64,000 nucleotides of DNA from Castellaniella hirudinis. Its GTDB lineage: Bacteria; Pseudomonadota; Gammaproteobacteria; Burkholderiales; Burkholderiaceae_B. The notes under the pieces were generated by a model. That model was not told the origin of the DNA. It was given only the letters and a program-made list of their open reading frames with translations, and did not search any database. Shown one piece after another: positions 35,200 through 44,645 of this stretch. The DNA is taken from NCBI RefSeq assembly GCF_042651965.1, contig NZ_JBHSDY010000005.1:62001-126000 (forward strand), read 5' to 3'. Both the position numbers and the translations under genes were made by a program. How positions within the stretch are numbered: the first letter of the stretch is position 1; the number at the start of each line of letters is the position of its first letter.

Positions 35200-36914
35200 G
35201 CCGCGCTCGCCTTGCGGTCGGGTTCGGCAATGTGCGGATCGCGTGCATCCGCCTGGATCACGCCGGCGCGCACCAGGAAGTCGCCGAAGCCTTCGTCCGC
35301 GATGCGTTCACGGGCGTATTGGCCGAACAGGGCGTCCAGGCTGGACAGGATGTCGGCTTCGGTGATGTTCTCGCGGTAGACGACGTTCAGGCGTTCGCCG
35401 ATGAAGTCGGCGCCCAGGCGCAGGTCGTAGCGCCCCAGGGCGCGGCCCACCAGGGCGATCTCGCCCAGATAGGGACGCGAGCAGCCGTTCGGACAGCCCG
35501 ACAGGCGCAGCAGGATGGGAGCGTCGCGCAGGCCGTGCGTGTCCAGCAGGGCTTCCAGCTTGGGCAGCAGCACGGGGGCGTAGCGTTCGCTCTCGGCCAT
35601 GGCCAGGCCGCAGGTCGGCAGCGCGACACAGGCGATGTGGTGGCGGCGTATGCCGCTTTGCGCCTTGTACTCGTCCAGCCCGTATGCCTCGACCAGGGCG
35701 TCGATGGCGGCGCGGTCGGCCTCGTCCACGTTGGCGATCACCAGGTTCTGGTTGCAGGTCAGGCGGAATTCGCCCTTCAGGATCCTGGCGATCTCGCGCA
35801 TGCCGGTCTGCAGGCGCAGGCCGTCCTGGTCCCACAGACGGCCCGAGGCGATGTACAGCCCCAGGTGCCAGCGGCCGTCCTCGCCGCGCGACCAGCCGTA
35901 GCGGTCGCCGTTGCGCTCGAAGCGGTAGGGGCGCAGGGGCTCCAGCGGCGTGCCGCTGCGCAGGCTGACCTGTTCACGGAACCAGTCCACGCCCAAGCGG
36001 TCGATCGTGTATTTCAGGCGCGCATGCTGGCGGTGCTGGCGGTCGCCGTGGTCGCGCTGCAGGGTGATCACGGCCTCGGCCACGGCGACCACGTGTTCCG
36101 GCCGGGTGAAGCCGATCAGCGTGCCCAGGCGCGGGTAGGTGCTCGGGTCGCCCGCGGTGGCGCCCATGCCGCCGCCCACGGCGACGTTGAAGCCTTGCAG
36201 TTCGCCGTTCTCGATGATGGCGACCAGCCCCAGGTCGTTGGCGAAGACGTCGCAATCATTGGTCGGCGGCAGGGCGACGCCGATCTTGAACTTGCGCGGC
36301 AGGTAGGCGGAGTTATTGCCGTAGATGGGTTCCTCGTCGACGGCTTCACCGACCTGTTCGCCGCCCAGCCAGATTTCGGCGTAGGCGCTGGTGCGCGGCA
36401 GGAAGTGGTCGGACAGGCGCTGCACCCATTGCTGCGTCAGCGCGTGCTGGCTGGACAGGTGCGGGTTGACCGAGCTGATCACCTGGCGGTTCACGTCGCC
36501 GCAGGCGGCGATGGTGGTGGCGCGGGCATCGTGGATGCCTTGCATGAAGGCGCGCAGATTGCGCTTCAGGATGCCGTGCCACTGAAAGGTCTGGCGCGTG
36601 GTGATGCGCAGGCCGCGCGTGGCGTACTTGTCCGCCAGTGCGTCCAGCGCCAGCCATTGGTCGGGGCTGATCACGCCGCCCGGCAGACGCGCGCGCACCA
36701 TGAAGGCGTAGGCCGGCTCCAGCTTCTGCTTGCGCCGTTCGTCGCGGATGTCCCGGTCGTCCTGCATGTAGCTGCCGTGGAATTTCAGCAGCTTGGTGTC
36801 GGCTTCGGGAATGGCGCCGGTCACCGGGTTTTCCAGCTCTTTGGCGATGGTGCCGCGCAGGAACCGGCTTGCGGTCTTGATGTCTTCCAGGGGGGACAGG
36901 GGGGAAACGCTCAT
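35196..36914 (-). CDS. cysI: Sulfite reductase (NADPH) hemoprotein beta-component
   Basis: 572 residues from the ATG at 36912-36914 (MSVSPLSPLEDIKTAS), full length. The 4Fe-4S/siroheme cysteines are ACVALPTCGLAMAESER (C-x5-C) and LSGCPNGCSRPYLGEIALVG (C-x3-C; quoted as LSGCPNGCSRPYLGE). Two ferredoxin-like halves are visible (TRQTFQWHG and LTCNQNLVI). Reduces sulfite to sulfide with CysJ. The frame runs upstream to 37019 but overlaps cysJ there. Confidence 0.95.
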   Translation of the reverse strand: MSVSPLSPLEDIKTASRFLRGTIAKELENPVTGAIPEADTKLLKFHGSYMQDDRDIRDERRKQKLEPAYAFMVRARLPGGVISPDQWLALDALADKYATRGLRITTRQTFQWHGILKRNLRAFMQGIHDARATTIAACGDVNRQVISSVNPHLSSQHALTQQWVQRLSDHFLPRTSAYAEIWLGGEQVGEAVDEEPIYGNNSAYLPRKFKIGVALPPTNDCDVFANDLGLVAIIENGELQGFNVAVGGGMGATAGDPSTYPRLGTLIGFTRPEHVVAVAEAVITLQRDHGDRQHRQHARLKYTIDRLGVDWFREQVSLRSGTPLEPLRPYRFERNGDRYGWSRGEDGRWHLGLYIASGRLWDQDGLRLQTGMREIARILKGEFRLTCNQNLVIANVDEADRAAIDALVEAYGLDEYKAQSGIRRHHIACVALPTCGLAMAESERYAPVLLPKLEALLDTHGLRDAPILLRLSGCPNGCSRPYLGEIALVGRALGRYDLRLGADFIGERLNVVYRENITEADILSSLDALFGQYARERIADEGFGDFLVRAGVIQADARDPHIAEPDRKASAA

Positions 36915-36967
36915 GTCGGAATATCGAGATCGAAAAGGTATTTGAATGGGCTGAATGTCAGACCGGC

Positions 36968-38773
36968 TTAATAGACGTCGCGGGCGTAGCGGCCTTGCGC
37001 GGCCAGATCGTCCAGCCATTCGCGGGCGCCTTCCTCGTTCAGGCCGCCGTGGTCGCGGGCAATGTCCAGCAGGGCGGCCTGGACGTCGCGGGCCATGTGG
37101 TCGGCGTCGCCGCAGACGTACAGGTGGGCGCCCGCCTGGATCCAGTCATAGACGTCTGCGCCCTGCGACAGCAGCTTGTGCTGGACGTAGATCTTGTCCG
37201 CCTGATCGCGGGAGAACGCCAGGTCGATGCGGTCCAGGTGGCCGTCTTTCAGCGCCTGCTGCCATTCGGTCTGGTACAGGAAGTCGCTGGTGAAATGCGG
37301 GTTGCCGAAGAACAGCCAGTTGCGGCCTGAAGCGTCCGCGTCGGCGCGGGCCTGGACGAAGGCGCGGAACGGCGCCACCCCGGTCCCGGCGCCGATCATG
37401 ATGATGTCGCGGGAGGCGTCGGCCGGCAGGCGAAAGCGCGTGTTTTCCTCGATGAAGACCGGGACCGTCTCGCCTTCGGCGCGTTCGGACAGGAAGTGCG
37501 AGGCCACACCCCAGCGGGATTCGCCCTCCAGTTCAAAGGCGACGTGCCCCAGCGTCAGGTGAACCTCGTCTTCGGCCACTGCCGCGCAGGAGGCGATGGA
37601 ATACAGGCGCGGGGTCAGCGGACGCAGGGCCGCCACCAGTTCCGGCCCGGTCCAGCGCGCCGGCCATTGGCGCAACGCGTCGATCAGTTGATGCGTGCCC
37701 AGGTAGGCGGCCAGGGATTCCCGGGCGTCGGGTTTCAGCAGCGCCGTCAATTCGTCACTGCCGGCGCGTTCCGCCAGCGCCGCCAGAAAAGGGCGGGTCA
37801 GCACGGTCAGTTCGCGGTAGCGGCCCAGCCATTCACCCAGAGGGCGTTGAGCGCCCTGGTGTTCGACCGGATCGGCGGCGTTCAAGCCGCCGGCCTCCAG
37901 CACGCGGGCGACCAGGGTGTCGTCCTGCACCGGCCAGACGCCCAGGGCATCGCCGGGTTCGTACTGCAGCTTGCTGCCCGCCAGGGACAGTTCCAGATGG
38001 CGGATGTCCTTGTCGCTGTCGCGGCCCGTGATGGCCTGGTTCAGCAGGACTTCCGCCTGGAACGGACGGTCACGGGTGAATTTCTCGGCCTGGGGGTGCA
38101 GCGGCGTCACGGTGGCCTGAGGGGCGGCGGGCGCAGTGGACTTCAGCGTCTCGCGGGCCTGCTCCAGCGCCCGGGCCTGCCAGGGGGTGGCGACGGTTTC
38201 GATGTCCAGGTCGGCCGCGCCGGCTTCCTGCAGGCGTTGCGCGCCCAACTCGGCCAGACGGTCGTCGATCTTCTGCGAGATGCCGCAGAATGAGGGATAG
38301 CTGGAATCCCCCAGGCCCAGCACGGCGTATTTCAGCCGCGGCAGTTTCGGCGCGCGCTTGCCCAGCAGGAATTCGACCCAGGCGATGGAATCGTCCGGCG
38401 GATCGCCGTCGCCCTGGGTGCTCATGACCACGTAGAGCAGTTGCTCATCCTTCAGTTCCTTGGTCTTGTACTGGTCGGCCCGCACCAGACGCGCCTCCAG
38501 GCCCAGGCCCTGCACCTGCTCGTGCAGCGCGGTGGCGAGGCGCTTGGCGTTGCCCGTCTGGCTGCCGTAGACGATGGTCAGCCGCTGAGCGGCGTCGGCG
38601 GCCGGCGCGGCGGCGACCGCCAGCGGAGGCGCGGCTTCCCGTGCGGGTTGGCGCGCCTGGGCGACACCGGCGAAATAGCCCGAGAGCCAGTGCAGGCTGG
38701 GGGATTCCAGCGAACCCGCCAGATCGGCGATCAGGGTATGGTGGGCTTCGGGCAGGTAGTTCGGCGCGAGCAT
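36968..38773 (-). CDS. cysJ: Sulfite reductase (NADPH) flavoprotein alpha-component
   Basis: 601 residues. Flavodoxin domain at ~65-205 (IVYGSQTGNAKRLA and VMSTQGDGDPPDDSI for FMN), FAD-binding domain with RLYSIASC, and NADPH domain with MIGAGTGVAPFRAFVQ; the conserved C-terminal YARDVY is present. The N-terminal HWLSGYFAGVAQ segment is usual for bacterial CysJ. Passes electrons from NADPH to CysI. First gene of cysJ-cysI-cysG; 53 bases separate it from cysI. A terminator-like hairpin sits 20 bases upstream of its ATG. Confidence 0.95.
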   Translation of the reverse strand: MLAPNYLPEAHHTLIADLAGSLESPSLHWLSGYFAGVAQARQPAREAAPPLAVAAAPAADAAQRLTIVYGSQTGNAKRLATALHEQVQGLGLEARLVRADQYKTKELKDEQLLYVVMSTQGDGDPPDDSIAWVEFLLGKRAPKLPRLKYAVLGLGDSSYPSFCGISQKIDDRLAELGAQRLQEAGAADLDIETVATPWQARALEQARETLKSTAPAAPQATVTPLHPQAEKFTRDRPFQAEVLLNQAITGRDSDKDIRHLELSLAGSKLQYEPGDALGVWPVQDDTLVARVLEAGGLNAADPVEHQGAQRPLGEWLGRYRELTVLTRPFLAALAERAGSDELTALLKPDARESLAAYLGTHQLIDALRQWPARWTGPELVAALRPLTPRLYSIASCAAVAEDEVHLTLGHVAFELEGESRWGVASHFLSERAEGETVPVFIEENTRFRLPADASRDIIMIGAGTGVAPFRAFVQARADADASGRNWLFFGNPHFTSDFLYQTEWQQALKDGHLDRIDLAFSRDQADKIYVQHKLLSQGADVYDWIQAGAHLYVCGDADHMARDVQAALLDIARDHGGLNEEGAREWLDDLAAQGRYARDVY

Positions 38774-38792
38774 GGCACGGTCTTGTAAAAAC

Positions 38793-38824
38793 GAAGGAAG
38801 CGTCCATTCTGGGACGCTTCCTTC
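38793..38824 (-). terminator. Intrinsic terminator or attenuator in front of cysJ
   Basis: Perfect 13-bp stem GAAGGAAGCGTCC / GGACGCTTCCTTC with a 6-base loop, followed on the minus strand by GTTTTTAC. It could end roxA transcription, but its T-run is only about 15 bases from the cysJ ATG. Confidence 0.85.
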
Positions 38825-38842
38825 ATGCCGTGAACGAACCGA

Positions 38843-38870
38843 TGCTTATGTTTTTATGCGGATATAAGCA
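38843..38870 (-). promoter_or_regulatory. TGCTTAT-N14-ATAAGCA palindrome, candidate operator for cysJIG
   Basis: A 7-bp inverted repeat 20 bases upstream of the hairpin in an AT-rich patch. On the minus strand TTGCTT and TAAGCA, 17 bases apart, make a fair -35/-10 pair. The dyad suits a LysR-type regulator such as CysB; that is inference. Confidence 0.4.
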
Positions 38871-38927
38871 AATTGCCCAGCCTGACGGATCCGGACTGCT
38901 GGCAAGCGGTGAGGCGGTGGGCCGAGT

Positions 38928-40124
38928 TCAGTCCTCCCAGTGCAGCCAGCCTTCCTGCAGCCATTCGTCCAGCAGGGCCAGGGTCTCGGAGGGCAGACGG
39001 CGGACCGCGTCGGCTTCCAGGGTGCGCTGATCGGCCAGTGCCTGAAGGCCGGGTTCGGCCGCCAGGGGGGCGACCTCGCCATTGATGAAGATCTGCTGGT
39101 CACAGTACATCAGCCGTGTGCAGCGGTCCAGCGTCAGGCGGCCCGACGCCGGGATTCCCGCGCTCAACGCCGGCGGATCGTCAGCCGGATCGAACAGGGC
39201 GCTGTCGGGCAGGGACGTCAGCCATTGGCCCAGGAAGCGCGCCGCCACGGCGCGATCCAGGCGGATCCTGGACAGCGTTTCCAGCGTCGCCCCCACCAGC
39301 GCATCGGGCAGGGCCGCCGGCGTCCGGGTGGCGGGCGTGCCGGCGTCGGTGTACAGCGCGGCCAGATCCGGGCCGGGCAGGCCGGGCTGCCCGTACAAGC
39401 CCGGATCGCCCAGGTGCTGGGCCGAGACCTGGTCGGCGGCGGCTTCCAGCAGGCCGCGGGCCAGGGTGGCCTGGCTGGGGACGCGGAAGCCGATGGACAG
39501 CGTCATGCAGTCGTTGCCGATGGCCACACCGTCGTGGCAGGCATGCGGGGGCAGGTACAGCATGTCGCCCGGTTCCAGGATGTCGTCGGCGTCCGGCTGG
39601 AAGTCGGCCAGGATCTTCAGCGGCAGCCCCGGCACCAGGCTGCGGTCCGCCTGCTGGCTGGTGCGCCAGCGGCGCCGGCCATGGCCTTGCAGCAGAAACA
39701 CGTCGTAGCTGTCGAAGTGGGGACCGACGCCGCCGCCGTCGGTGGCGACGCTGATCATCAGGTCGTCCAGCCGGGCGTCGGAAATGAAGCGGAACTGCCG
39801 CATCAGCGCGGCCGTGGCGTCATCGTGCAGGTCCACGCTCTGCACCAGCAGCGTCCAGTTAGGCTGCGTGGCGGGCGGCAGGCGGCGAAACGGCCCGTGC
39901 TTCAGCGACCAGCCCTTGTCTCCGTGGGTGATCAGGCGGGATTCGACCTCGTCGCGGCGGGCCAGCGTGTGCACGTCGCGAATCGTGACCGGCGGCTGGA
40001 AACCGGGGATCGCCTGACGCACCAGCAGCGGTTTTTTCTGCCAGTAGTCGCGCATGAATTCCTGGGGCGTCAGGCCGCCCAGCAGGGGTGTGGGCTGGTC
40101 GATATCGGGAATGGCGGTATGCAT
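38928..40124 (-). CDS. roxA: Ribosomal oxygenase, JmjC type (L16 arginine hydroxylase)
   Basis: 398 residues. Fe(II)/2-oxoglutarate oxygenase: iron ligands in VGPHFDSYDVFLLQ (HxD, ~residues 133-146) and PHACHDGVAI (distal His, ~194). The N-terminus GGLTPQEFMRDYWQKKPLLVRQA and C-terminal helical dimerisation plus winged-helix region fit YcfD/RoxA, which hydroxylates an arginine of ribosomal protein L16. Upstream of cysJ but separated by a terminator-like hairpin. Confidence 0.88.
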   Translation of the reverse strand: MHTAIPDIDQPTPLLGGLTPQEFMRDYWQKKPLLVRQAIPGFQPPVTIRDVHTLARRDEVESRLITHGDKGWSLKHGPFRRLPPATQPNWTLLVQSVDLHDDATAALMRQFRFISDARLDDLMISVATDGGGVGPHFDSYDVFLLQGHGRRRWRTSQQADRSLVPGLPLKILADFQPDADDILEPGDMLYLPPHACHDGVAIGNDCMTLSIGFRVPSQATLARGLLEAAADQVSAQHLGDPGLYGQPGLPGPDLAALYTDAGTPATRTPAALPDALVGATLETLSRIRLDRAVAARFLGQWLTSLPDSALFDPADDPPALSAGIPASGRLTLDRCTRLMYCDQQIFINGEVAPLAAEPGLQALADQRTLEADAVRRLPSETLALLDEWLQEGWLHWED

Positions 40125-40197
40125 GGCGGGTGTCCTGTGAGGGGGGCAGGGCGGCGGGCCGGGGTAGCCCGGTGTTCAGGCCGGGTTGCCGTATAGA

Positions 40198-42795
40198 TCA
40201 GAGAAAATCGCGGCGCATCTGGTAGATCAGTTCCAGCGCTTCGCGCGGGCTGAGGCTGTCGGGTTCCAGCGCCTGCAGCGCGGCGCGCAGCGGTGCGTCG
40301 GGGTCGCCGCCGGATTCATCCTCGGTCTGCTGCACGAACAGCCCCAACTGGGATTCCGCCCGGTTGCGGGCTTCCAGTTCGGCCAGTTCCTTGCGCGCGT
40401 GGCGGATCACCACCGGCGGGATGCCGGCGCGCTGCGCCACGTGCAGGCCGTAGCTCTGGCTGGCCGGACCGGGGCGGACTTCGTGCAGAAAGACCACGCC
40501 GTCGGGAGCATCGGCCGCCGCCAGGTGGACGTTCGTCACGCCGTGGGATCTTTCAGGCAGCCGGGTCATCTCGAAATAGTGCGTGGCAAACAGCGTCATG
40601 GCGCGGTTGTGCGTCAGCAGCCGGTGGGCGATGGCCCAGGCCAGCGCCAGGCCGTCGTAGGTGGAGGTGCCGCGGCCGATTTCGTCCATCAGCACCAGGC
40701 TGCGCGGCGTGGCCGCCCCCAGGATCACGCCCGCCTCCATCATCTCCATCATGAAGGTCGAGCGTCCGCCCGCCAGGTCGTCGGCCGCGCCGATGCGCGT
40801 GAAGATGCGGTCCACCGGGCCGATCCTGGCCCGCGTGGCCGGCACATAGCTGCCGGCGCGCGCCAGCAGCGCGATCAGCGCCACCTGACGCATATAGGTG
40901 GACTTGCCGCCCATGTTCGGCCCTGTGATCAGCAGCATGCGGCGTTCCTCGCCCATGCGGCAGTCGTTCGGGGTGAACGATTCAATGCTGTGTTCCACCA
41001 CCGGGTGGCGGCCCGCCTCGATGTCCAGGCAGATGTCGTCGGACAGTTCCGGCGCCACCCAGCCGTGGGCGCGCGCATGATGGGCCAGCCCGGCCAGTGC
41101 GTCGATCCGCGCCAGCGCGGCCGCGCTGCGCGCCAGGGCCGCCGCGTGTTCCGCCGCCTGCGCCAGGATCTGTTCGTACAGCAGTTTTTCGCGCGCCAGG
41201 CCGCGATCCCGGGCCGACAGGACTTTGTCCTCCCAGGCCTTCAGTTCGGGCGTGATGTAGCGTTCCGCGTTTTTCAGCGTCTGGCGGCGGCGGTAATCGT
41301 CCGGCACCTTGTCCGCCTGGCCGCGCGAGACCTCGATGAAAAAGCCGTGGACGCGGTTGTATTCCACGCGCAGGTTGGCGATGCCGGTGCGCTCCCGTTC
41401 GCGGGATTCGACCTCGAGCAGAAAGGCGCCGTTGTCGCCCGCCAATTGGCGCAGTTCATCCAACTCCGTGTCGTAGCCCGGGGCGATCACCCCGCCGTCG
41501 CGCACCATCAGGGCGGGTTCGGCGGCGATGCCCCCGTCCAGCAGCGCGTGCAGCGCCGGGTCCACGGGCACGTCATGCAGGCAGTCGGCCAGCAGCCCTT
41601 GAGCATTGAAGGCCGACGCGGTGTCTTGCGCCAGCGTGTCCAGCCCTCCCAGCGCATCGCGCAGGCTGGCGAGTTCGCGCGGCCGGATCGTGCCCAGCGC
41701 CAGCCGGGTCGCCATGCGCTCCAGATCGGGCAGCGGCCGCAGCGCGTCGCGCAGGGCGCGCAGCGCGCCGTCGGCGTCCGGGGCCTGCAGCAGTTGCGTG
41801 ATCACGTCCTGGCGGTCGCGAGCCTGCGGATTGTCGCGCAGCGGCGCCTGCAGCCAGCGGCGCAATTGGCGGCTGCCCATCGGCGTGCGGGCGTGGTCCA
41901 GCGTGCTGAACAGCGTCGGCCCATCGCCGCCGTTCAACGTGTCCGTGATTTCCAGATTGCGCCGCGTGGCCGGGTCCAGCACCACATAGTCGCCGCCCGC
42001 GTCCACCGCCAGGCTGTGCACGTGGCTGAGCGCCTGGGACTGCGTCGCCCCGACATAGCGCAGCAGCGCGCCCGCCGCCCGCATCGCCAGCGGCAGATGG
42101 TCCAGCCCGAAGGCGCCCACGTCGTTCACCCCGAAATGACGCAGCAGCGTGTCGCGCGCGCCGTCGGTCTCGAAGTGCCAGTCCGGCACCCGGCTGATCG
42201 CCGCGTCCAGCCCGGCGGCGTCCAGCGCCTGCATGTCCGCCTGTTCCGTGCAGACCAGTTCAGCGGGCGCGATGCGGCCCAGTTCCGCGTCCAGCAGTTC
42301 CTGCGTCGATTCGCAGGCCTTGAAGTCGCCATTGGCCAGGTTCATCCAGGCCAGGCCCACGGTCTCGCGTCCGTGGCCGCGCCCGCCGATCCAGGCCGCG
42401 ATCCGGCGGTCATCGTCGGCCGGCAGCAGCGCGTCGTCCGTCAGCGTGCCGGGCGTCACCACGCGCACGATCTTGCGTTCCACCGGCCCCTTGCTGGCAG
42501 CTGGGTCGCCGATCTGTTCGCAGATGGCGATGGATTCGCCCAGCGCCACCAGCCGCGCCAGATAGCCTTCCATGGCGTGATGCGGCACCCCCGCCATCGG
42601 GATCGGCGCGCCATTGGACGTGCCGCGTTTGGTCAGCGTCAGATTCAGCAGCCGCGCCCCGCGTTCCGCGTCGTCGTAGAACATCTCGTAGAAGTCGCCC
42701 ATGCGGTAGAACAGCAGATGCGACCCGGCCTGGGCTTTGAGCTGGAGGTACTGCTGCATCATAGGGGTGTGGCCGGAGAGATCTTGGGTGGGCAT
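40198..42795 (-). CDS. mutS: DNA mismatch repair protein MutS
   Basis: About 865 residues. Mismatch-binding motif LLFYRMGDFYEMFYDDA (Phe-x-Glu) near residue 25; Walker A ITGPNMGGKSTYMRQ (~650), Walker B in LVLMDEIGRGTSTYDGLALA (quoted as LVLMDEIGRGTS), and the C-terminal helix-turn-helix dimer region. I start at the ATG at 42793-42795 (MPTQDLSGHTPMMQ); an upstream TTG at 42844 is unlikely. Next to the CRISPR locus, but nothing suggests a functional link. Confidence 0.96.
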   Translation of the reverse strand: MPTQDLSGHTPMMQQYLQLKAQAGSHLLFYRMGDFYEMFYDDAERGARLLNLTLTKRGTSNGAPIPMAGVPHHAMEGYLARLVALGESIAICEQIGDPAASKGPVERKIVRVVTPGTLTDDALLPADDDRRIAAWIGGRGHGRETVGLAWMNLANGDFKACESTQELLDAELGRIAPAELVCTEQADMQALDAAGLDAAISRVPDWHFETDGARDTLLRHFGVNDVGAFGLDHLPLAMRAAGALLRYVGATQSQALSHVHSLAVDAGGDYVVLDPATRRNLEITDTLNGGDGPTLFSTLDHARTPMGSRQLRRWLQAPLRDNPQARDRQDVITQLLQAPDADGALRALRDALRPLPDLERMATRLALGTIRPRELASLRDALGGLDTLAQDTASAFNAQGLLADCLHDVPVDPALHALLDGGIAAEPALMVRDGGVIAPGYDTELDELRQLAGDNGAFLLEVESRERERTGIANLRVEYNRVHGFFIEVSRGQADKVPDDYRRRQTLKNAERYITPELKAWEDKVLSARDRGLAREKLLYEQILAQAAEHAAALARSAAALARIDALAGLAHHARAHGWVAPELSDDICLDIEAGRHPVVEHSIESFTPNDCRMGEERRMLLITGPNMGGKSTYMRQVALIALLARAGSYVPATRARIGPVDRIFTRIGAADDLAGGRSTFMMEMMEAGVILGAATPRSLVLMDEIGRGTSTYDGLALAWAIAHRLLTHNRAMTLFATHYFEMTRLPERSHGVTNVHLAAADAPDGVVFLHEVRPGPASQSYGLHVAQRAGIPPVVIRHARKELAELEARNRAESQLGLFVQQTEDESGGDPDAPLRAALQALEPDSLSPREALELIYQMRRDFL

Positions 42796-42932
42796 GGGTG
42801 AGGTGTGGCGTGGGGGTGGAACGGGGAGAACCGTATTATCGTTCAATGGGGTGGAGGGTGTCAGGGGGTGGGCCCGTCTGGGAGACTGCCTCTGAGAGCC
42901 CTTTTTTTTCGGGTTTGTGTGGATGATAGAGA

Positions 42933-43028
42933 AATCAATGACTTAGGGACGGCCTGGAAATTTGGGTATAAAGGGGCAGAAAGGGTAGGTGCCATTAGGA
43001 AACAATGAGTTAGGGGATTTTTGTTCTA
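42933..43028 (+). promoter_or_regulatory. Leader of CRISPR array 1 with two IHF-like sites
   Basis: IHF consensus WATCAANNNNTTR is matched exactly at 42933-42945 and with one mismatch at 43000-43012, 96 and 29 bases before the first repeat. Array 2 has matches at the same two distances. Shared tracts AATTTGGGT (near 42959) and GTTAG...TTTTTGTTCTAG next to repeat 1 are also seen in leader 2. The stretch 42796-42932 holds only the mutS promoter region and a T8 tract. Confidence 0.8.
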
Positions 43029-44136
43029 GTTTGCTGCCGCGCAGGCAGCTGAGAAATCGTCCATTTGATAGTCGCGCTCCGCGTTTGCGTTTGCTGCCGC
43101 GCAGGCAGCTGAGAAATTGACCGACTTCGTCATGACCGGCAAAGCCTCGTTTGCTGCCGCGCAGGCAGCTGAGAAAAGCGGCGTGGTGCGCGTATTCACA
43201 ACGCCGGAGTTTGCTGCCGCGCAGGCAGCTGAGAAACCAGCGGGCCAGGCCGGGGCGACGCCCGCACCGTTTGCTGCCGCGCAGGCAGCTGAGAAACAGA
43301 TCCTGTGCTTTCAGACCGATGAGGCCGAGTTTGCTGCCGCGCAGGCAGCTGAGAAAAGGGGATCGAAAAAGAACGCCCAGTCCATCGGGTTTGCTGCCGC
43401 GCAGGCAGCTGAGAAACTTGGGGACGAACCTTTGGCGCTGGCCATAGCGTTTGCTGCCGCGCAGGCAGCTGAGAAAATCAAGCGCCGCAACGCCGCAAAC
43501 AGCGCCTGGTTTGCTGCCGCGCAGGCAGCTGAGAAAGCCGTCGCCGGTGTAGCCGCCGCTCGACATTTGTTTGCTGCCGCGCAGGCAGCTGAGAAAGATC
43601 CGGATCTCGTAGTCCGGCTGCCGGACATGTTTGCTGCCGCGCAGGCAGCTGAGAAAGTAGCGATCTCATCGAGCGTGTCGACACGCATGTTTGCTGCCGC
43701 GCAGGCAGCTGAGAAAAGCAAAACCCAGGACGCCGGTGGCATGGCCGTGTTTGCTGCCGCGCAGGCAGCTGAGAAATCGCTGATGGCGTTGCGCTCGGGT
43801 TTCTTCTTGTTTGCTGCCGCGCAGGCAACTGAGAAAAGTAAATCGGGGATGTGTCGCCCGTGGCATCGGTTTGCTGCCGCGCAGGCAGCTGAGAAATTCG
43901 TGCGGCCATTGTTGAACTTCTCGCTCGTGTTTGCTGCCGTACAGGCAGCTGAGAAATGGCCCATGGCGCCGCCGCTGTAGGCGTAGTTGTTTGCTGCCGT
44001 GCAGGTAGCTGAGAAAACGCGGTCCAGCGAAATGATCCATAGTGCGGAGTTTGCTGCCACACAGGCAACTGAGAAAGAGCAGGCGCTGCAGCCGCTCATC
44101 GATGATGGGTTCACTGCCGCACAGGCAGCTAAAGAA
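43029..44136 (+). CRISPR. Type I-F CRISPR array 1, forward arm: 19 repeats, 18 spacers
   Basis: Repeats of 28 bases start every 60 bases from 43029 to 44109, spacers are all 32 bases. The consensus begins GTTTGCTGCC and ends in the handle CTGAGAAA, with stem CTGCC/GGCAG around GCGCA. Repeats are near identical up to 43869; those at 43929, 43989 and 44049 carry 2-4 changes and the one at 44109 is degenerate, reading GTTCACTGCCGCACAGGCAG then CTAAAGAA, closer to the ancestral I-F repeat. The degeneration at the right end and the leader at the left end agree on transcription left to right. Several spacers translate to open phage-like peptides. Confidence 0.98.
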
Positions 44137-44163
44137 GAGCAATCCCGCCCGACTTCGCAGGAG

Positions 44164-44551
44164 TACGTGCTATTGCCACGCGGCAGCACACATCGCCAGC
44201 GATGCGATCACGCCGTTCAATGTCTGCTCAGCTGCCTGTGCGACAGCAAACTCCTCGGCCCGCATATCGCGGATGATCTTGTATTTCTCAGCTGCCTGCG
44301 CGGCAGCGAACGCGCGGGGCGTGGATTCATCGGTATGGGAAATTTTCTCAGCTGCCTGCGCGGCAGCAAACGTCGTGGTCGTGCGGGCGCGCGGGAATGT
44401 GGCTTTCTCAGCTGCCTGCGCGGCAGCAAACTCCGCATTCCAGACGTACCCGGCCTCGCTGTATTTCTCAGCTGCCTGCGCGGCAGCAAACGGCTGGTCA
44501 TCGTGGCGCCCCCGGCAGTGCCGTTTCTCAGCTGCCTGCGCGGCAGCTAAA
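44164..44551 (-). CRISPR. Type I-F CRISPR array 1, inverted leaderless arm: 7 repeats, 6 spacers
   Basis: Inverted repeats start at 44164, 44224, 44284, 44344, 44404, 44464 and 44524, 60 bases apart, with 32-base spacers. Degeneration is at the left: 44164-44191 is recognisable mainly from GCGGCAGCACAC and its exact spacing, 44224 has three changes. The outermost repeat (44524-44551) ends CTAAA instead of CAAAC. Read on the minus strand, the array therefore has its leader-distal end at 44164, facing the tail of the forward arm across 27 bases. Neither IHF site nor leader similarity is found to the right (44552-44645). Confidence 0.95.
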
Positions 44552-44645
44552 AATACTCCTACCTCGATAAGCGTGCTGCTTCATAGAGACTGCTACGGAT
44601 CGATACAATACGCAGACCCCTCTCTCCGCAAGGATCGCCTCCATC

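Noticed and set aside
42841..42910. Terminator at the T8 tract downstream of the mutS start region
   Set aside because: The sequence before CCCTTTTTTTTCGGG does not form a convincing GC-rich hairpin and no gene ends there on the plus strand.
44552..44645. A leader for the inverted CRISPR arm
   Set aside because: Compared on the minus strand with leaders 1 and 2: no IHF-like sites at 29 or 96 bases and no TTTTGT..CTAG next to the repeat.
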